Counted from the stretch's first letter, positions 1 through 8,806 are shown. The stretch is 33,494 bases of DNA from an uncultured Gammaproteobacteria bacterium (GCA_913060615.1 CAJXUL010000009.1:1-33494), one strand, 5' to 3'. Translations and numbers: made by a program. The notes: generated by a model from the sequence alone, not told the origin.

Positions 1-49
1 ACGAGATAGGAGTCCGTCTCGTGGGCTCGGAGATGTGTATAAGAGACAG
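1..49. other. Nextera P7-side adapter, i7 index and transposon end (artefact)
   Basis: Synthetic sequence. Positions 1-7 are the tail of the P7 oligo, 8-15 (AGGAGTCC) match the i7 oligo I remember as N705, 16-30 are the Nextera read-2 adapter and 31-49 (AGATGTGTATAAGAGACAG) the Tn5 mosaic end. Genomic sequence begins at about position 50. Confidence 0.98.
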
Positions 50-66
50 GGTGTAAAGGGCGCTTC

Positions 67-94
67 ATATTACGAACTGCATATTACGAACTGC
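67..94. repeat. Perfect 14-bp tandem duplication at the selO stop codon
   Basis: The unit ATATTACGAACTGC occurs twice in direct tandem (67-80 and 81-94). The second copy supplies the last codons and the stop of selO. It lies only 17 bp from the adapter junction, so it could be a real slippage duplication or an end-of-contig assembly artefact. Confidence 0.85.
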
Positions 95-1646
95 AAGAGA
101 GCATTGAACAACCGGCCTTATTGCGTGCCCACTCAGGTCTCTTCTCAGCGAGGTGCTCATACTCAGGTTGTTCGTCGTAAGGATTTTTCAGTGCGCTGAG
201 CAATTCATCCACTTTGGAGTAATCGCCGTTCTCCGCACTATCGATGGCGATCTGGGAAAGGTAGTTGCGCAATACATACTTAGGGTTGGTTTGGTTCATC
301 AACACGGCTCTAGCTTCTGCGCTTTGGCCTTGGTTCTTGGCCACCTGTAGGTAATCCGCCAGCCAAGTTTCAACTTGGGTTTTGTCGGACTCATTCACAA
401 GCTCTGGTGTGTAGTAACAGTGTTCCAGTGCTGTGAAGGATTGCTGGGTTTCCTCGGTAACATCGGCCAATGCGCGAAAGAACAGTGTCATATCGGTTTC
501 ACTGATGGTCAATAAAGTCAGCAGACGATCAACAATACCTTTGTCGTACTCGATTAGGCCAAGTTTGGCGGTCATGGTCTTTTGCCAGCCGCCTTCGTAT
601 CTTGTCACATAGGCGGTTAGCGCGTCCTCTAAAGGTTTAGAGTCACCTATTAACGGCAGTATTGCGTTGGCCAACTGCATCAAATTCCATTGACCAATGG
701 CAGGTTGCTGTCCGTAACGATAGCGGCGCTGGCCAGCGTCTGTAGTGTTTGGCGTCCAGTCTGGGTCAAAACCCTCAAGCCAACCGTATGGGCCGTAGTC
801 GATGGTCTCACCTATGATGGACATATTGTCGGTATTCATAACGCCGTGAACAAACCCGACACGCATCCAGTGCGCCATAAGGTCAGCAGTGCGATTACAC
901 ACTTGCTCGAACCACGCAATATAGGTGCCTTTGGCATCCACCGCTAAATTATCTAACTGTGGAAACTCTCTTTGAATAACGAAATCTGTGAACTCTTTTA
1001 AAAGGCCTAGCTCCTGGCGCGCAGCGAGCATTTGAAAATGACCGAAGCGCATAAATGAACTGCTTAACCTGCAAACCACAGCGCCTTTCTCAGGGGCTGC
1101 ATTGCCGTCGTACAACATATCTCGCACCACATCTTCACCGGTAGTGATGAGGGACAGTGCCCGGGTTGTGGGCACGCCCAAGTAATACATGGCCTCCGAG
1201 CATAGGTACTCTCTAAGTGACGAGCGCAATACCGCTAAGCCATCGGCGGTTCTGGAAAACGGCGTGGGCCCCGCACCTTTTAATTGCAGCATTAGGTGCG
1301 TGTCGCCTAATGCAACCTCGCCGAGGTTGATGGCCCGTCCATCGCCTAGCTGCCCTGCCCAATTGCCAAACTGATGACCGCCATAGCAGGTTGCATGAGC
1401 GTCCATGCCCTGGAGCTGTTCGTTCCCAGCAAATACCTGCAAAAATGCTTCGCTGGCGCAATCTTCGCTGCTTAAGCCCAGCAGTTGGGCCGCATCTTTA
1501 GAGTAGTGAAGCAGCGTTGGTGCGCTGACCGGGGTTGGATTAACCCTAGCAAAAATAGCGTTTTTAAGTTGTTTACGCTGTGAGCCGGTGTCGGCGTCAG
1601 CTGGCATTTGGGCGGTGAACTGGTTATCAAAGTTGAGTGATTTCAT
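84..1646 (-). CDS. selO: Protein adenylyltransferase SelO (YdiU/UPF0061)
   Basis: SelO is a pseudokinase-fold enzyme that transfers AMP from ATP to Ser/Thr/Tyr of proteins, linked to redox-stress responses. The 520-residue product shows the family signatures in order: GGHQFGNWAGQLGDGR (89-104), LKGAGPTPFSR (about 122-132), HGVMNTDN (267-274) and DYGP (283-286, the DFG equivalent). It ends in Cys-Ser-Ser, where E. coli has its redox-active Cys and some eukaryotes a selenocysteine. It is slightly longer than E. coli SelO (about 478 aa). An AAAGGG lies upstream of the start. The stop codon sits inside a 14-bp tandem duplication. The gene is complete despite the nearby contig end. Confidence 0.95.
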   Translation of the reverse strand: MKSLNFDNQFTAQMPADADTGSQRKQLKNAIFARVNPTPVSAPTLLHYSKDAAQLLGLSSEDCASEAFLQVFAGNEQLQGMDAHATCYGGHQFGNWAGQLGDGRAINLGEVALGDTHLMLQLKGAGPTPFSRTADGLAVLRSSLREYLCSEAMYYLGVPTTRALSLITTGEDVVRDMLYDGNAAPEKGAVVCRLSSSFMRFGHFQMLAARQELGLLKEFTDFVIQREFPQLDNLAVDAKGTYIAWFEQVCNRTADLMAHWMRVGFVHGVMNTDNMSIIGETIDYGPYGWLEGFDPDWTPNTTDAGQRRYRYGQQPAIGQWNLMQLANAILPLIGDSKPLEDALTAYVTRYEGGWQKTMTAKLGLIEYDKGIVDRLLTLLTISETDMTLFFRALADVTEETQQSFTALEHCYYTPELVNESDKTQVETWLADYLQVAKNQGQSAEARAVLMNQTNPKYVLRNYLSQIAIDSAENGDYSKVDELLSALKNPYDEQPEYEHLAEKRPEWARNKAGCSMLSCSS

Positions 1647-1835
1647 GTGCCCAGATTACCCTTTGCTAGGATCTAAAACGAGAATTTAAGTGTGAATTTG
1701 TTTTCAAGCGTATTGGTTAGAAGTCAATGCGGTGGCGCTGCACAGTCTATTCGTCATTGTGTATCCAGTCTGCCACGTTGTTAGCTTAAGAGGCACGCAG
1801 GATGCACTGAGCTCTTTAGCCGCTAATTGCTGGTT

Positions 1836-2390
1836 TTACTCGTTTAGGGCTTTGCGCATTTTGATAACCACATTGTCAGATCCATTGGCGCCCTTGGAAG
1901 TCTCTCTGCTGATTTCAATATAACCGCGCACCAAATATAAAGGTTCTCCTGCCAAAGTAGCGCCAAGTTCTATTGTTTGAAAGCCGGCTTCGATTGCTGC
2001 CTGCTCGCCTAAATCTAACAACAAACTACCTATGCCTTGTCGTGTCCAGCCTGGGTGGGTATACATTGCACGGATCCGTGCAGGGTCTGTCTTAGGATTG
2101 CTTAAGCTATCGTCTCGGCCCACGGTATGATCGCCGCCATAAAGGGTTTTGCGCTTGCCCCAGCCTCCGCAGCCTACCAGTAGGTTGTCCCCCTCGTGAT
2201 TCACTTCAATAACAATATAGGTGCCATCAGCGATCAAAGACTGGTCCATGCCCATAGTCTCTTTAGCCGATTCAATTTCCGCAGCATTGAGAAACGACTT
2301 CATGTTTTCTGTAATAGAAAGCCGCATAAGGTCGACGATCGCAGGAATGTCGGCGGGTTGGGCAATGCGGTGTTTTAGTTCTATCGGCAT
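1836..2390 (-). CDS. GNAT-family N-acetyltransferase
   Basis: 184-residue protein with one Gcn5-related acetyltransferase domain. The acetyl-CoA pyrophosphate-binding loop (motif A) is visible as RQGIGS at 117-122, after the strand RIRAMYTHPGW. A C-terminal beta-strand region LYLVRGYIEI fits motif B. This fold moves an acetyl group from acetyl-CoA to an amine, but nothing here fixes the acceptor. It is separated from selO by 189 bp with no convincing gene, and is transcribed away from the P450 gene. No clear Shine-Dalgarno precedes the ATG. Confidence 0.85.
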   Translation of the reverse strand: MPIELKHRIAQPADIPAIVDLMRLSITENMKSFLNAAEIESAKETMGMDQSLIADGTYIVIEVNHEGDNLLVGCGGWGKRKTLYGGDHTVGRDDSLSNPKTDPARIRAMYTHPGWTRQGIGSLLLDLGEQAAIEAGFQTIELGATLAGEPLYLVRGYIEISRETSKGANGSDNVVIKMRKALNE

Positions 2391-2623
2391 AGTTGAAAAA
2401 GTAGTTATGAATAGGCGTTAGAAAAAATAGTTACACTAATTGTTGGTTTTGTGGCTTCCATTGGATTTTAAGTACAAGTAGGTTGCAGTCAAGGAGCCGA
2501 TGCAAACTATATGATAATTTGCTTTTAGGAGCGGTTAACCGTAGACAATGCCGCCAACTTTGGCGCTCGATAGCTACTCGCACCAAATTCTTTCAGGGTG
2601 TATTGTCGGTTGAGAGGAAAACG

Positions 2624-2628
2624 AGGAG
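2624..2628 (+). promoter_or_regulatory. Ribosome-binding site of the P450 gene
   Basis: AGGAG six bases before the ATG at 2635. It fixes this start for the P450 reading frame. Confidence 0.75.
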
Positions 2629-2634
2629 ATCAAC

Positions 2635-3873
2635 ATGTCAGAGTCAATTGCACAGGATTATTCATCGATAGCAGATATTCCCCTTGAGGATATCGATGTT
2701 AGTAGAGCCGACCTATTTCAGTCGGATACGCATTGGGAATATTTTGCCAGGCTGCGTAAAGAAGCGCCGGTACATTATTGTAAGGACAGCCTTTTTGGCC
2801 CTTATTGGTCGCTGACTCGGTTTAACGACATCATGGCCATGGAGAAAAATTACCAAGATTTTTCTTCTGACTCTGGGATTGTTTTGGGCGATCGGCCCGC
2901 AGATTTTGAAACAGCAAATTTCATCGGCATGGACCCGCCCAAGCACGACGCGCAACGAAAGACCGTTCAAGGGGTTGTCGCGCCAATGAATTTGGCCAAG
3001 TTAGAAGGCACCATTAGAAGTCGCGCGGAGACCATTTTAGATTCGCTGCCTATTGGCGAGACTTTCAATTGGGTTGATCTGGTTTCGGTAGAGCTGACTA
3101 CGCAAATGTTGGCAACAATATTTGATTTTCCGTTTGCTGAACGGCATAAGCTCACTTATTGGTCAGATATGGCCACATCCGGCGAGTTAGGTGGCGGCCC
3201 CACACCAGAGCCTGTGCGCCGAGCGGCCCTTCTTGAATGCCTAGAATATTTCACCAAACTTCGAGACGAGCGAGCCACGCAGCCAGTTAAGTCGGATTTA
3301 CTCTCTATGCTGGCCCACGGCAAAGACACGCAAAATATGCCGTCAATGGAGTTTTTGGGTAACCTGATTTTGCTCATCGTAGGCGGTAATGACACCACTA
3401 GAAATTCTATTTCTGGCGGTGTTCTTGCACTGAATCAAAATCCCGGTGAATACGACAAACTCCGTGCTGATACTTCACTAATTCCAAACATGGTTTCCGA
3501 AATTATTCGCTGGCAGACGCCTTTGGCCTACATGCGCCGCACAGCATTGCGCGATGTAGAGTTTGGCGGCCAGCAAATGAAAAAGGGCGACAAAATCGCC
3601 ATGTGGTATGTCTCAGGCAACCGTGATGGCGAGGTCATAGACCAGCCTGATCGCTTTTGGGTAGACCGACCTAATGCGCGTCACCACCTAGCTTTTGGCT
3701 TTGGTGTACACCGCTGTATGGGCAATCGTTTGGCTGAAATGCAGTTACGGGTGCTTTGGGAAGAAATTATGAAGCGCTTCAAAAAAATTGAAGTGGTAGG
3801 TGATATCGAGCGCGTGCAATCCAGTTTTGTGCGCGGCTATGCCAGCATGCCGGTGCAGGTACACCCCTGGTAG
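2635..3873 (+). CDS. Cytochrome P450, CYP153-like (alkane/terpenoid hydroxylase type)
   Basis: 412-residue soluble bacterial P450. Visible motifs: DPPKHD (100-105), the I-helix oxygen-activation motif GGNDTT (250-255), the K-helix EIIR (289-292) followed by WQTPLAYMRR, and the haem loop FGFGVHRCMG with ligand Cys361. From memory, the stretches around QGVVAP, LLIVGGNDTTRNS, IIRWQTPLAYMRR and NRLAEMQLRVLWEEI closely resemble CYP153, a family that hydroxylates medium-chain n-alkanes terminally and also some terpenes and fatty acids. CYP153 enzymes need a ferredoxin and ferredoxin reductase, and neither is encoded here, so electrons must come from partners elsewhere. It leads a same-strand series with the SDR and symporter genes (gaps 115 and 101 bp). 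P450 identity is certain, the subfamily likely, the substrate inferred. Confidence 0.93.
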   Translation: MSESIAQDYSSIADIPLEDIDVSRADLFQSDTHWEYFARLRKEAPVHYCKDSLFGPYWSLTRFNDIMAMEKNYQDFSSDSGIVLGDRPADFETANFIGMDPPKHDAQRKTVQGVVAPMNLAKLEGTIRSRAETILDSLPIGETFNWVDLVSVELTTQMLATIFDFPFAERHKLTYWSDMATSGELGGGPTPEPVRRAALLECLEYFTKLRDERATQPVKSDLLSMLAHGKDTQNMPSMEFLGNLILLIVGGNDTTRNSISGGVLALNQNPGEYDKLRADTSLIPNMVSEIIRWQTPLAYMRRTALRDVEFGGQQMKKGDKIAMWYVSGNRDGEVIDQPDRFWVDRPNARHHLAFGFGVHRCMGNRLAEMQLRVLWEEIMKRFKKIEVVGDIERVQSSFVRGYASMPVQVHPW

Positions 3874-3988
3874 CATCCTTTTAGGCCATTGCTCTTAGCT
3901 TTCTAGCATGGTTTTTTGCTGGTAGGTAAGGGCACGAGCTAGAGTCAAAAAAACTAGATAGAAATTTCCGTATTGGTAAGGCAGTAGT

Positions 3989-4765
3989 ATGGCGTTGACA
4001 GAATTAAGTCGCTCAATAGAAGGCATGGTGGCCATTGTCACCGGTGCAAGTTCAGGCATGGGCGCAGCTACGGCAAAGTTATTTGCCGCTCAAGGGGCCA
4101 AAGTTGCAGCGCTTGATATCAATCAGGACGGACTTGCAGCGGTGGTTGATGAGATCAAAGCGGCGGGCAAAACCGCCCATGGCTGGACATTAGATTTATC
4201 TGATAGCGCAGCCATTGATGGGGTCATAGGCGAAGTAGCCGCCCACTTCGGTGGCATAGATATTTTGATCAACAATGCGGGCATTTCAATTTTCACCCCC
4301 ATCGATGGTGAGGATTATGACAACGCGTGGGATAAAACGTTCGCGGTTTTATTAACTGCTCAAACTCGCACCATTCGCGCGGCCTTGCCGCATCTGCGGC
4401 AGTCCACTAACCCTAGAATTATCAATATTGCTTCAACCGAAGGCTTAGGTGCCACTAAGTTTGGCAGTCCTTATACCGCAGCGAAACATGGCGTAATCGG
4501 CTTAACTCGTTCCCTAGCTGTAGAGTTGGGTGGTGAAGGTATTACCGTTAACTGTATTTGCCCCGGTCCTATAAATACCGGCATGACTCAAGCCATTCCG
4601 GATGACCAAAAAGCTGTTTTTGCGCGACGCCGTGTGGCATTGAAGCGTTATGCAGAACCTGAAGAAGTGGCTCATGGCACGCTGAATTTTGCTTTGCCTT
4701 CGGCGAGCTTTATGACAGGTGTTGCGCTACCCGTAGATGGTGGATTGACCATCAAGAATGCTTAG
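3989..4765 (+). CDS. Short-chain dehydrogenase/reductase (classical SDR)
   Basis: 258-residue classical SDR with a complete catalytic set: nucleotide-binding TGASSGMG (18-25), NNAG (95-98), Ser149 and YTAAK (Tyr162, Lys166) at the canonical spacing. Asp43 at the end of the second beta-strand favours NAD(H) over NADP(H). The C-terminus has the usual VDGG turn. It lies 115 bp behind the P450 gene on the same strand, so oxidation of the alcohol made by the P450 is a reasonable inference. The sequence does not prove the substrate. A weak AAGG precedes the ATG. Confidence 0.9.
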   Translation: MALTELSRSIEGMVAIVTGASSGMGAATAKLFAAQGAKVAALDINQDGLAAVVDEIKAAGKTAHGWTLDLSDSAAIDGVIGEVAAHFGGIDILINNAGISIFTPIDGEDYDNAWDKTFAVLLTAQTRTIRAALPHLRQSTNPRIINIASTEGLGATKFGSPYTAAKHGVIGLTRSLAVELGGEGITVNCICPGPINTGMTQAIPDDQKAVFARRRVALKRYAEPEEVAHGTLNFALPSASFMTGVALPVDGGLTIKNA

Positions 4766-4866
4766 ATTTTCTTCGCATTCTTGGAGCGCTATTTTGCCGG
4801 CTACCTTGTCTTTGCAATGTTGTTAAAGCTCAGATTTATTGGGCTAATAAAGGGCGAGAAATATAG

Positions 4867-6297
4867 ATGACATCCTCTATTCCTAGTAATAAAGCGCCAA
4901 GCAATAAAGTTTCGTGGTCAACCACCTTGGCCTTTGGCGCACCTGCTGTAGGCGCCGGCTATATGTATTTGCTCCTTAGCTTATACGTTATGAAGTTTTC
5001 AACTGACGTGCTGTTGATCGCCCCGGGCGTGATGGGCGCCATCTATAGCCTGTCGCGTATTTGGGACGCGATATCTGATCCGCTAGTAGGTTATTTTAGC
5101 GACCGAACTTCCAGCCGCTTGGGTCGCCGGCGCACTTGGATATTAGCCAGCTGCCTGCCCATATCGTTAGGCTTCTACATGGTATTTGCGCCCCCTATGT
5201 CCTTCGATACCGCCGCATTGACCTGGTGGATGGCAGTGGCAATTATATTTTTCTATTCAGCTATGACGCTGTTTTTTGTCCCTCATATGGCGCTAGGAGC
5301 TGAATTGACAACTGACTACCATGAGCGCAGCCGCCTTTTTGGTATGCGTCATTTGTTTTATACCATTGGCTCAATCATCTCTCTTGCGACTATGTACTTC
5401 CTCATTACCGAAGAGTTTAAACCCAATGGCGATGTGCGCGGCTTAGCCGAAGACTATGCATTGTTAGCCGTTGTGGTTATGAGTGTGTTGGTGATCTACG
5501 CGGTGACCCAATTACGCGAGCGACCAGAATTTCAAAATAGAGTGCAAGGCAGCCCGATTAAGGCCTTTCGTGATATCTGGCATAACCCGCATGCGCGGTT
5601 ATTAATCGTTGTGACCTTTATTGAACACGTTGGATCGGCGGCCATTGCCGCCCTAACATTGTATGTAACGCACTACGTTGTAGGCGCGCCAACTTGGGCG
5701 CCCTTTGTCATATTGGCATATATGGTGCCAAGCAGCTTGTCAGTGCCCTTGTGGCTACCGTTGTCGAGGCGCTATGGCAAAATTCGCGTATGGATTTTTG
5801 GCATGTTGCTCACCGGCGTGTCCTTTGGCGGTATGTTCTTTTTGCCCTTCCTCGACACGGTAGAAGAACGCTTGTGGCTGATTATGATTATGGCTGCGTT
5901 CGCGGGGCTGGCTGCTGGGTGTGGCGGCACCATTGGGCCTTCTGTTCAAGGTGATGTCATTGACTACGACGAGCATGTCACGGGGGAGCGTAAAGAGGGC
6001 TCTTATTTTGCTGCATGGAATTTTGTTTATAAAAGTGCCTTGGGCATTATGCTTTTGATGACGGGTTTTGCTTTGGAGTTTTCTGGCTTTGTGCCTAATC
6101 AAGAGCAGACTATGGAGGTGCAGTTGGTGATGGTCGGGCTGTACGGACTATTTCCGTTAGTCTGCTACGTTGTTGGCGCAATACTGTTTAGCCGCTTTAA
6201 GCTCGACGAAAAGGCCTACCAAAAGATCAGAGAAGATTTAGATGAACGGGCACTGGCGCGTTCATCTGAATCTGAGTTTGGCTCTGCGCGAGCCTAA
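4867..6297 (+). CDS. GPH (MelB-type) cation symporter, MFS superfamily
   Basis: 476-residue inner-membrane protein with about 12 hydrophobic segments. The glycoside-pentoside-hexuronide/MelB signature is clear: Asp67, Asp71 and Asp79 in WDAISDPLVGYFSDR, followed by GRRRTW (86-91), and a second-half signature GDVIDYDEHVTGERKEGSYF. MelB-type carriers couple Na+ or H+ to uptake of sugars, but many GPH members in catabolic clusters move other small solutes. Given the P450 and SDR upstream, import of the pathway substrate or a conjugate is an inference. It converges with the crotonase gene; a stem-loop separates them. Confidence 0.88.
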   Translation: MTSSIPSNKAPSNKVSWSTTLAFGAPAVGAGYMYLLLSLYVMKFSTDVLLIAPGVMGAIYSLSRIWDAISDPLVGYFSDRTSSRLGRRRTWILASCLPISLGFYMVFAPPMSFDTAALTWWMAVAIIFFYSAMTLFFVPHMALGAELTTDYHERSRLFGMRHLFYTIGSIISLATMYFLITEEFKPNGDVRGLAEDYALLAVVVMSVLVIYAVTQLRERPEFQNRVQGSPIKAFRDIWHNPHARLLIVVTFIEHVGSAAIAALTLYVTHYVVGAPTWAPFVILAYMVPSSLSVPLWLPLSRRYGKIRVWIFGMLLTGVSFGGMFFLPFLDTVEERLWLIMIMAAFAGLAAGCGGTIGPSVQGDVIDYDEHVTGERKEGSYFAAWNFVYKSALGIMLLMTGFALEFSGFVPNQEQTMEVQLVMVGLYGLFPLVCYVVGAILFSRFKLDEKAYQKIREDLDERALARSSESEFGSARA

Positions 6298-6302
6298 CTA
6301 AG

Positions 6303-6327
6303 CGCACGCAGTTGTTAGCTGAGTGCG
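6303..6327 (+). terminator. Stem-loop between convergent symporter and crotonase genes
   Basis: CGCACGCAG (6303-6311), 7-nt loop, CTGAGTGCG (6319-6327): a 9-bp stem with one mismatch, followed by TTTGTG. The T-tract is short, so this is a candidate only. Confidence 0.4.
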
Positions 6328-6336
6328 TTTGTGCCG

Positions 6337-7131
6337 CTACGCGCCAATAAAGTTACCAGGGCGGCGCTCGCCTACTGCTTTTACCCCTTCGCGGTGATCA
6401 GCGGTTTGTTGCAACCGGTGTTGTTCCAAACCTTCGTGGTCAGTTTGTTTTTGTACTGCCTCTGCAATCCCTTGGCGCATGGTTGCGCGCACAGAAACTA
6501 CCGCTAAAGGCGCATTTTCTGCGATCTCGGCAGCTAGCTTAATGGCCTCAGCGCGAAGATTTTCTTTGTCTGTAATGACATCAGCTAAGCCAATATCAAA
6601 GGCCTCTTGGCCGCTGATTCTGCGCCCTGTCAAAAACAGCATGCTGGCTTTTTGCTGACCGATGAGGCGCGGTAACGTATGCGTCAAACCAAAGCCTGGG
6701 TGAAAGCCCAATTTCACAAAGTTTGCTGTGAAACGTGCTTCTGGGCAAACCACGCGAAAGTCTGGCATTACCGCAAGACCAAAACCGCCGCCTACCGCCG
6801 CGCCTTGTATTGCGCCAATTACTGGGGTTTTGGTGTCGAATAATCTCACTGCAGCGGCATACAGCGGATTGCCTTCTTCAACCTTGCGGTCGGCGCGTTC
6901 TTCATTGCGTGAAGTACTGCCAAAGTTGTTGCCGGCACAAAAGTGTTTGCCTTCCGAGCACAAGACTATGGCTCTAACGTCATTGCTAGCGTCCATTTTT
7001 TCGAAGGCGTCGGCTAAATCTTTAATCATTTGGGTATCGAAAAAGTTATTGGGGCCCTTCTGAATTTCAACCACTGCAACGTAGTTGTCGATAGTGATGC
7101 CTATACCTTCGTAATTCATTTCTTCGCTCAT
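6337..7131 (-). CDS. Enoyl-CoA hydratase/isomerase (crotonase) family protein lacking both classical catalytic Glu
   Basis: 264 residues from the ATG at 7131, chosen because GGGGAG lies just upstream; the frame stays open to 7200 without another good start. The crotonase fold is shown by HFCAGNNFG (about 63-71), GAAVGGGFGLAVMPD (110-124) and LTGRRISGQEAFDIGL. The oxyanion-hole region GGG is present. The two glutamates used by hydratases (rat E144 and E164) align with Gly118 and Phe138, at the correct 20-residue spacing. It therefore probably does not hydrate enoyl-CoA in the usual way; isomerase, hydrolase or C-C bond chemistry is possible. It is divergent from the MBL-fold gene at 7251. Confidence 0.88.
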   Translation of the reverse strand: MSEEMNYEGIGITIDNYVAVVEIQKGPNNFFDTQMIKDLADAFEKMDASNDVRAIVLCSEGKHFCAGNNFGSTSRNEERADRKVEEGNPLYAAAVRLFDTKTPVIGAIQGAAVGGGFGLAVMPDFRVVCPEARFTANFVKLGFHPGFGLTHTLPRLIGQQKASMLFLTGRRISGQEAFDIGLADVITDKENLRAEAIKLAAEIAENAPLAVVSVRATMRQGIAEAVQKQTDHEGLEQHRLQQTADHREGVKAVGERRPGNFIGA

Positions 7132-7250
7132 GCTAACTCCCCAATATTTCGTGATTTTTTCTAAGCACAAGATGTTTGACCATAAACTTGGAATTTGCAA
7201 CGCTGGTCACTCATTAAAATTGTGTAATTATAGTCAGTGAGGGGGCGATT

Positions 7251-8168
7251 ATGTTGAAGTGGCAGATTGGCGATGTAACAGTAACGCAAATTGTAGAGCT
7301 GACAACAGCATCCCTTGGGCCGCATTTATTACCTCAGGCCACCCCCGAGCGGATGCAAGCCGTGCCTTGGTTGGCCCCCTTTATTGATGCAACAGGGCGC
7401 ATTATTTTGAGTATGCATGCCCTAGTGATTGAAACACCGAGTCGCACAATTGTTGTTGATACCTGTATTGGGAATGACAAATCTCGCAGCTATCCGCGCT
7501 GGAATATGATGCAAGGAGATTTTCTGCAGCGCTTCATTGCCGCAGGGTTTGCCCCTGAGAAAATAGACGCTGTTTTGTGCACTCACATGCACGTAGACCA
7601 TGTGGGCTGGAATACTCGGTTAGTGGATGGTGCTTGGGTGCCCACATTTCCCAATGCAGATTACTTATTTGCCGAAGAAGAGTGGGCTTATTGGCGCACC
7701 GAGGAACAGGAGTATGGTCCCGTTATAGAGGACTCTGTAGCGCCTATATTTGCTGCGGGTTTGGCAAAGTTGGTGGCGTCCAATCATCAGGTTTGCGCCG
7801 AAATTCAGTTGGAGCCGACACCTGGACATACCCCAGGGCACGTCAGTGTTCATATCGCCTCAAATGGCGAAGAGGCGGTGATTACCGGCGACATGATTCA
7901 TCACCCATGCCAGATAGCCCACCCCGATTGGTCCTCAACTGCGGACGAAAACAAAGCTAATTCTGCCACCACGCGCGACTTATTTTTAGCGAAATACTCA
8001 GACCGGCCGGTACTCATTATTGGGACGCATTTTGCTGCGCCAACGGCGGGGTATATTGTTGCAGAGGCAGATTTGGCAGCACAAGGCTTGGCCGAAAAAG
8101 GTGACGCAGAAAAGGATTTGCCGGACCGAAGCAGGGCTCAAGGTGTAGCTTATCGCCTAGATTATTAA
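7251..8168 (+). CDS. MBL-fold metallo-hydrolase
   Basis: 305-residue metallo-beta-lactamase-fold hydrolase with a full dinuclear zinc site: HMHVDH (112-117), His193 in PGHTPGH, Asp214 in TGDMIHHP and His260 in GTHF. No signal peptide is visible, so it is probably cytoplasmic. This subgroup includes lactonase-like and esterase-like enzymes; hydrolysis of a lactone or ester intermediate would suit the island but is inferred. The ATG follows the strong purine run GAGGGGGCG. It shares a 119-bp divergent promoter region with the crotonase gene. Confidence 0.9.
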   Translation: MLKWQIGDVTVTQIVELTTASLGPHLLPQATPERMQAVPWLAPFIDATGRIILSMHALVIETPSRTIVVDTCIGNDKSRSYPRWNMMQGDFLQRFIAAGFAPEKIDAVLCTHMHVDHVGWNTRLVDGAWVPTFPNADYLFAEEEWAYWRTEEQEYGPVIEDSVAPIFAAGLAKLVASNHQVCAEIQLEPTPGHTPGHVSVHIASNGEEAVITGDMIHHPCQIAHPDWSSTADENKANSATTRDLFLAKYSDRPVLIIGTHFAAPTAGYIVAEADLAAQGLAEKGDAEKDLPDRSRAQGVAYRLDY

Positions 8169-8197
8169 GTTAGCCTTGTCGGGTTTTAGTTGGCAAT

Positions 8198-8221
8198 GAG
8201 GACAGCGCATTTGCTGCCCTC
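8198..8221. terminator. Stem-loop between convergent MBL and membrane-protein genes
   Basis: GAGGACAGC (8198-8206), loop GCATTT, GCTGCCCTC (8213-8221), a 9-bp stem with one A/C mismatch. It sits in the 65-bp gap between convergent stop codons. No T-tract on either side, so it is at most a weak bidirectional terminator. Confidence 0.35.
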
Positions 8222-8233
8222 AAACAAGATGTG

Positions 8234-8806
8234 TTAGCTGCTGCGTAGTCGGGAGAAATCGCCGTTTGCGGCCTTGCGCGCTAACCCGATGCCTGCGAAA
8301 CCTATGCCGCCAAAGATGACGTTGGCCAAAATGCCTTTAAGCAAAAAGGGTAGGCCGGCCATGTAACAGGTCATCCAACCTTCAAGCGTGTTTGGGTAGA
8401 ATCCAAGTGCTATTGGGGTGGCGTTAGATACGATATAAAAAACCACCGCGCTGAGTACCGCCGCACAGCCAAAGGTTGGCACAGAAATTTTCTTCCTTGC
8501 GGGGGAGAGTACTGGCGTCAGTGACCAGGCAGCGGCTAAGTGAGCTAGGTAAACAAAGGCCATGGCGGCAATTTGGTAGGTGCCGTTCATTAGGTCAAAG
8601 GCAACCACCGTGAGCAGAACCGGTATCGGCAAGAGGTGCCGTGGTAATAACGCCGCTGCCATCATGCCTATAGCGCCCACGGTAGAAAGGCCGGCGCTGT
8701 GAGGGACTAGGTGGGAAATCACGCCTAAAGCGGTCAAGACCAGCAGTACGCTTATTGTCTCGCCGCGCTGTTCGCGCAGTGTCTTCCAAATATTTAATAA
8801 ACTCAT
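8234..8806 (-). CDS. DUF6580-like integral membrane protein (ECF S-component-like)
   Basis: 190 residues with about five to six hydrophobic segments and short loops. The segment FYIVSNATPIALGFYPNT, followed by CYMAGLPFLLKGILAN, resembles DUF6580 putative transport proteins, which look like the substrate-binding S component of energy-coupling-factor transporters. No ECF ATPase or T component is encoded in this window. It stands alone between convergent and divergent neighbours. Membrane location is well supported; the family assignment is from memory and the substrate is unknown. Confidence 0.7.
   Translation of the reverse strand: MSLLNIWKTLREQRGETISVLLVLTALGVISHLVPHSAGLSTVGAIGMMAAALLPRHLLPIPVLLTVVAFDLMNGTYQIAAMAFVYLAHLAAAWSLTPVLSPARKKISVPTFGCAAVLSAVVFYIVSNATPIALGFYPNTLEGWMTCYMAGLPFLLKGILANVIFGGIGFAGIGLARKAANGDFSRLRSS

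Noticed and set aside
1732-1923. 63-codon plus-strand frame between selO and the GNAT gene
   Set aside because: Overlaps the GNAT coding end, has no ribosome-binding site and looks like the antisense of a real gene.
2400-2634. Possible sigma-70 promoter (TTGCAG/TATATG) upstream of the P450 gene
   Set aside because: The spacing is 19-21 bp and neither box is near consensus; not supportable.
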